Assembly: GCA_002716385.1 (NCBI GenBank)
Contig: PBAX01000019.1
Span: 1-44,524, forward strand
DNA length: 44,524 bases
Source: Phycisphaerae bacterium
GTDB lineage: Bacteria > Planctomycetota > Phycisphaerae > Phycisphaerales > SM1A02
Reading direction: 5' to 3'
Shown here: piece after piece, positions 41,205-44,524 of the stretch
How positions within the stretch are numbered: the stretch's first letter is position 1
How the letters are laid out: the number at the start of each line of letters is the position of its first letter
The notes under the pieces: generated by a model
What the model saw: the letters and a program-made list of their open reading frames with translations, nothing else
What the model was told of the DNA's origin: nothing
The model's database searches: none
Program-made: the position numbers and the translations under genes

Positions 41205-42278
41205 ATGAGCATTCGTCTGGGAATCATCGGGTCCGGGGGTATTGGACAGGTTCACGCGCAGGCGGCCAGTGATGCGGGGCATCCGGCCGTTGTCATGTGC
41301 GATCTCGATGGTGATCGGGCTGCCGAGGCCGCCGCACCATGGGGCAGCGAGCCGATGACGGATGTCGATGCCATGCTGGCTCGCGACGATATCGATTCGG
41401 TCGTGGTGGCCTTGCCCAACTGTCTTCATGCCCCGATGGCGTCCAAGGCGTTGGCGGCCGGCAAGCACGTGCTGCTCGAGAAGCCGATGGCCATGACCGC
41501 CGACGAGTGTCAGCAGGTCATCGATGCCCGCGAGGCCTCCGGTCGGATTCTCCAGGTCGGATTCGTGTGTCGATTCGCGGCGACGGTCCAGGCGGCGATG
41601 AACTTCATCGAGGCCGGTCGGCTCGGTCGCATCTACCACGTCCGGGCGGCGATGTATCGCCGTCGTGGCATTCCCGGGCTGGGTCGCTGGTTCACCACGC
41701 GTGAAAAGTCGGGTGGTGGGGTCATGATCGATCTTGGGCCGCATCTGGTCGATCTGGTCATGCACATGACCGGTCGTCCCGAAGTCGCCTCGGCCAATGC
41801 CGTCTCGACGAGCATCTTCGGTTCGCCGCTCTACGACTACCGGTTCACCAGCATGTGGGCCGGGCCACCGGATCGCGACGGCGTGTTCGACGTCGAGGAT
41901 GGCGCATCCGTTCAGCTTCGTTTCAAGACCGGTCTGACCGCGTCGCTCGAGATGGCCTGGGCGTCGCATCTGCCCGATGGCACCTTGCCCGACGGTGTGA
42001 CGATCTTCGGCGAGCAGGGGGCGATGCACTTCGACATCTGGGGCGATCATCTGGTCATCGGTACCGAGATGGACGATCAGCAGGTGGACGTCAAGCACAT
42101 GATCGCCGAGGGCGAGGGTTGGGGGACGGCGTTCCGTCGCGAGCACGAGAACTTCGCCGCCAACTGTCTTTCCGGAACGGCGCCGGACGCATCGGGCGAG
42201 AATGGTCGTGGTGTGCAGTCGGTGCTCGAGACGATGTACGCCTCGGCCGATCGTGGCGAATCGGTCACCTGTTCGTGA
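41205..42278 (+). CDS. Gfo/Idh/MocA family NAD(P)-dependent oxidoreductase
   Basis: The 357-residue protein has the N-terminal Rossmann fold (LGIIGSGGIGQVHAQAA) and the EKP motif (GKHVLLEKPMAM). The C-terminal alpha/beta domain contains GGGVMIDLGPHLVDLVMHMTGRP, where the conserved Asp and His sit. The family oxidises or reduces sugars and polyols such as inositol, glucose-fructose or N-acetylglucosamine derivatives; the substrate is not evident. It starts at 41205 after AAGGGAG and is divergent from the DadA-like gene with a 71-bp gap. It probably acts in the cytoplasm, since there is no Tat or Sec signal. Confidence 0.9.
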   Translation: MSIRLGIIGSGGIGQVHAQAASDAGHPAVVMCDLDGDRAAEAAAPWGSEPMTDVDAMLARDDIDSVVVALPNCLHAPMASKALAAGKHVLLEKPMAMTADECQQVIDAREASGRILQVGFVCRFAATVQAAMNFIEAGRLGRIYHVRAAMYRRRGIPGLGRWFTTREKSGGGVMIDLGPHLVDLVMHMTGRPEVASANAVSTSIFGSPLYDYRFTSMWAGPPDRDGVFDVEDGASVQLRFKTGLTASLEMAWASHLPDGTLPDGVTIFGEQGAMHFDIWGDHLVIGTEMDDQQVDVKHMIAEGEGWGTAFRREHENFAANCLSGTAPDASGENGRGVQSVLETMYASADRGESVTCS

Positions 42279-42284
42279 AGCCGA

Positions 42285-43043
42285 TCAGCTTCGCAGCATG
42301 ACGATCACGTCGTAGATGACGTGGGCGATCACGACGATGCCGAACCCTCTCACGACGTAGACGAAGCCCAGGTAGAGTCCCGCCAACGAGGTGAACACGA
42401 TGCCGACGGTGCCCATGGCGGCCGGGTCGTGGTACCACGCGAACGCGGCGGCCGAGACCACGACGGCGATCGCGAGACCGACGATCTCCTTGAGTCCGAT
42501 CAGGTCGACCAGCAGCGTGTGGATGATCGCGATGAGCACCATCCGGAAGAGCAGTTCCTCGTAGAGTCCCGCGGCGATGCTCAGCACGATCCGCTGGAAC
42601 CAGGGCAGGGTGTGAAGCAGTTCGGTGCCGGCGGCCAGTGGTGTCGCCAGCAGGAATCGGCTCATGACGAACAGGGGCAGGGCCATCGCGGCGCCTTCGA
42701 TGTACATCCAGCCGATGGTCTTGCCGCTGGCTCGCCAGGGGCTGCGACTGAAGGACTGCCAGGTGAGCAGGATGACGACTGTGAGAATGCCGCCCATGGC
42801 CAGCAGGACCGGCGGGGGCAGGGGGAGGGTGCCGAAGAGATCCAGCAGTCTTCGATGGGCGGTCACCTGGACCGCCGGCACGTCGGCAGGCCAGGTCGCC
42901 AGTCCGAACTCGCAGATGAGGATCAACGGCAGCAGGGCCAGCAGGATCGCCCAGGGTCGATGGGACTCGTCCCAGTAACCGGAACCCGAACCACGGGCGG
43001 GTTCAAGGGTGGGTTGGAGTCGGGCTGGCGATCGATTGGTCAT
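42285..43043 (-). CDS. CPBP-family (CAAX/Abi) intramembrane metalloprotease
   Basis: The 252-residue membrane protein has about seven hydrophobic segments and the three CPBP motifs: EE-x3-R at E162, E163 and R167 (YEELLFRMVL), H205 (FAWYHD) and H241 with D245 (AHVIYDV). These residues form the catalytic metal site in the membrane. Bacterial members are implicated in bacteriocin immunity, protein export or membrane homeostasis; the role here is unknown. The start at 43043 lacks a clear ribosome site. It converges with the oxidoreductase gene (6-bp gap). Confidence 0.85.
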   Translation of the reverse strand: MTNRSPARLQPTLEPARGSGSGYWDESHRPWAILLALLPLILICEFGLATWPADVPAVQVTAHRRLLDLFGTLPLPPPVLLAMGGILTVVILLTWQSFSRSPWRASGKTIGWMYIEGAAMALPLFVMSRFLLATPLAAGTELLHTLPWFQRIVLSIAAGLYEELLFRMVLIAIIHTLLVDLIGLKEIVGLAIAVVVSAAAFAWYHDPAAMGTVGIVFTSLAGLYLGFVYVVRGFGIVVIAHVIYDVIVMLRS

Positions 43044-43185
43044 GAAGGTTGTGTCGAGTATCGCAGAATCGACTCGTTGTCGGTTCGGTCACCTGTCCGA
43101 CGAGTCAGCATGCGACAACCACTTCTGGTGAAGGCCAGTTTTTGGATCAATCGTTGGGTATCGAGCGTTCGCGTGGGCGAGTCGA

Positions 43186-43464
43186 TCAGGCGGAGGCCTT
43201 CTGCTTCAGGTCCTTGAGTCGACGGGAGAGTCGGCTCTTGCAGCGGGCGGCCTTGTTGCGATGCATCGTGCTCGTGGTGGAGATGCGGTCGTACTGCTTC
43301 TGGCATTCCTTGAAGGCGGTCTCTGCGGCCGAGACGTCTTCGGACTGCACGGCGGCGAGGAACGTGTCGACGCGATCCTTGATGATTCGCTTGCGCCAGC
43401 GGTTGCGTGCGCGGCGGTTTTCATCCTGACGAATCTGCTTTTTCCTGGCCTGAGTATTGGGCAC
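43186..43464 (-). CDS. rpsT: 30S ribosomal protein S20
   Basis: The 92-residue, strongly basic protein MPNTQARKKQIRQDENRRARNRWRKRIIKDRVDTF...MHRNKAARCKSRLSRRL matches S20 in length and in the N-terminal KKxIRQ-E-RR-RN and C-terminal IHKNxAARxKSRL blocks. S20 binds 16S rRNA early in assembly of the small subunit. GTG start at 43464 with GGAG about 8-9 nt upstream. It stands alone, as is common for rpsT. Confidence 0.95.
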   Translation of the reverse strand: MPNTQARKKQIRQDENRRARNRWRKRIIKDRVDTFLAAVQSEDVSAAETAFKECQKQYDRISTTSTMHRNKAARCKSRLSRRLKDLKQKASA

Positions 43465-43722
43465 GAGCCTGTCTCCGAAAGTTGGTTGGGCAATGTCCTC
43501 GCCCGGATACGTGAGCCAAGCAGTATCTCAGAACCCGGCCCGGGGATCAAGCATCTCCTAGCGGGGAAGGGGTTATGGGGCTCTTTGGGCTCTCTGTGGG
43601 GGTGGAAGACGGGCTTTTCGGGGCATCCACACCCGGGTCAGATCGGGCCTCAGCTTGTTGGGAACCCCCTGTGGCTGATACCCTGTCCGCTTCTCCGGCC
43701 CTCACGGGTCGGACCATACCCC

Positions 43723-43796
43723 GCGGGTATAGCTCAATTGGATAGAGCATCGGTCTACGAAACCGAAGGTTCCAGGTTCGAATCCTGGTACCCGCG
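43723..43796 (+). tRNA. tRNA-Arg (anticodon ACG)
   Basis: The 74-nt cloverleaf has acceptor stem GCGGGTA/TACCCGC, D arm TAGCTCAATTGGATAGAGCA, anticodon loop CTACGAA with ACG at 43757-43759, and T arm CCAGGTTCGAATCCTGG. The A34 would be deaminated to inosine by TadA to read CGU, CGC and CGA. CCA is not encoded. Confidence 0.96.
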
Positions 43797-43905
43797 TTCT
43801 GGTGCGCTCAGGGGCGTTCAGAGCCGGATTCATGTTGGCTTGATGACCAGAAACGCGCTCGGATGCGCACCCAAGTGCCTCATTGTGTGCAGAGACGTGT
43901 GCAAC

Positions 43906-43961
43906 AAGAAAACAGGCCGCCCCCTGGTTGGAAGCGGCCTGTGAGGTCAGCGCCTTTTTTT
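43906..43961 (-). terminator. Terminator of the right-edge beta-helix gene, possibly bidirectional
   Basis: ACAGGCCGC (43912-43920) and GCGGCCTGT (43934-43942) form a 9-bp stem. On the minus strand TTTTCTTGTT follows, ending the gene that stops at 44014. On the plus strand a seven-T run follows about 12 nt further, so it may also end the tRNA-Arg transcript. Confidence 0.7.
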
Positions 43962-44013
43962 GTGCGGCGGTGTGGTATCCCGGGACGTTGCCCCGTGATG
44001 AATCAGGGGGGGG

Positions 44014-44524
44014 CTATGGGTTGCAAGTCGTTCCCCAACCTGCGACGACATTGAGAAGATCCTCGATGTCGGTGTCACCATCCATGTCGGTGTCCGATGC
44101 ACACAGGCCAAGCGAACCTCTCAGTTGAGCAAGGTCATTAGTATCGACGGCGCCGTCGCCGTTGAGATCACCCTCGTCGACGCAGTCGGAGATATGGTTC
44201 TCACCGCGGTGCTCGATCAGCACACCCTTGATGTGTTCGCCCGTACCGCAGATGGTCGAGTTCTCCAGCGTAATGATGGAGGGGCCGGTCTCGCCGCGCA
44301 GGATGGCGGCGGACGCTCCGACGATGTTGTCAGGGGTGTTGCCCGAGATCGTGCAGTCGAGGATGGTGGGGCTGCTGTCGTAGCAGTAGATCCCTCCGCC
44401 GTCGTGGTAGGATGTGTTGCCCGTGATCGTGCAGCCGGTGATGCTGGGGTTGCTGCTGTAGCAGTAGATCCCGCCGCCGACGTCGACGCTGGCTGAGTTG
44501 CCAAAGATCCCGCAGTCGCTGATG
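44014..44524 (-). CDS. Beta-helix protein with dockerin-like repeats, C-terminal part (5' end outside window)
   Basis: The frame is open from the window edge to the TAG at 44014-44016 and encodes 169 residues. The visible part has 26-residue beta-helix coils with GGGIYCYxSxPxIxxCTIxGN, followed by two dockerin-like Ca repeats (EGDLNGDGAVDTNDLAQLRGSLG, DTDMDGDTDIEDLLNVVAGWG) ending the protein. It belongs to the same kind of secreted protein as the gene at 11.6 kb but lacks the Cys-rich module in the visible part. Function is unknown; probably an extracellular polysaccharide-binding or structural protein. It is truncated by the window, not by mutation. Confidence 0.88.
   Translation of the reverse strand, partial: ISDCGIFGNSASVDVGGGIYCYSSNPSITGCTITGNTSYHDGGGIYCYDSSPTILDCTISGNTPDNIVGASAAILRGETGPSIITLENSTICGTGEHIKGVLIEHRGENHISDCVDEGDLNGDGAVDTNDLAQLRGSLGLCASDTDMDGDTDIEDLLNVVAGWGTTCNP
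44383..44524 (-). repeat. 78-bp tandem DNA repeat encoding beta-helix coils
   Basis: The element beginning GCAGTAGATCCC recurs at 44383 and 44461, a 78-bp period equal to 26 codons. DNA-level identity is high between copies, suggesting recent duplication of coils. The array probably continues beyond the window. Confidence 0.7.

Noticed and set aside
1..44524. CRISPR arrays, insertion sequences, prophage or integrase genes
   Set aside because: No direct-repeat/spacer pattern, transposase, integrase or terminal inverted repeats were seen. tRNA genes are not followed by integrases or direct repeats of their 3' ends.

Overview
The window looks like a chromosomal segment of a motile bacterium of the phylum Planctomycetota, most probably class Phycisphaerae. 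The reasons are the GC-rich DNA with clear Shine-Dalgarno sites, several secreted proteins ending in dockerin-like Ca-binding repeats (GDxNxDGxVDxxDL...W), the Cys-rich 'GACC' modules typical of secreted planctomycetal proteins, and the particular mix of housekeeping genes. The assignment is from memory of these families, not from a search. I see no prophage, insertion sequence or CRISPR array. This is ordinary chromosome with a rich secreted-protein complement.

Left part (1-6.05 kb): the end of flhB, then flhA, flhF, flhG (fleN/ylxH), a small membrane protein and the sigma-28 gene fliA. These form a tightly packed flagellar export, placement and regulation cluster closed by a strong terminator. 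From 6.07 to 12.7 kb there is a lone CoA-transferase beta subunit, a divergent ALDH7-type aldehyde dehydrogenase, an FHA-GspE/PilB secretion ATPase, a Nudix protein, a small unknown protein and a secreted beta-helix protein. From 12.8 to 17.7 kb lie korA-korB (2-oxoacid:ferredoxin oxidoreductase) and mnmG. From 17.8 to 22.1 kb two large secreted enzymes converge: a zinc metalloprotease with PA14 and dockerin domains, and a GH16 glycanase with dockerin repeats.

Middle part (22.3-33.1 kb): tRNA-Thr(TGT), a small two-helix membrane protein, tRNA-Tyr(GTA) and a DUF4743-type Nudix protein. Next comes a manganese/zinc uptake locus: mntR facing mntA-mntB-permease1-permease2, the transport genes joined by ATGA overlaps. 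Both permeases carry an extra C-terminal DtxR/MntR-like domain. The mntA start codon sits exactly where a consensus-like promoter would begin transcription, inside palindromes that look like MntR operators. Downstream is the conserved trio of circularly permuted ATP-grasp, alpha-E and transglutaminase-like proteins.

Right part (33.1-44.5 kb): a 911-residue Cys-rich secreted protein, an ECF-type sigma factor, a 470-bp intergenic region dense in hairpins that ends in an unexplained terminator, cardiolipin synthase, a saccharopine/lysine-6-dehydrogenase-like enzyme whose stop codon overlaps that of a convergent DadA-like oxidase, a Gfo/Idh/MocA oxidoreductase, a CPBP membrane protease, rpsT (S20), tRNA-Arg(ACG) and the C-terminal part of a second beta-helix/dockerin protein.

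The most promising observations are the metal-sensing domains fused to both permeases together with the leaderless, operator-covered mntA start; the structured intergenic region at 36.8-37.2 kb; and the repeated Cys-rich module shared by two otherwise unrelated secreted proteins.
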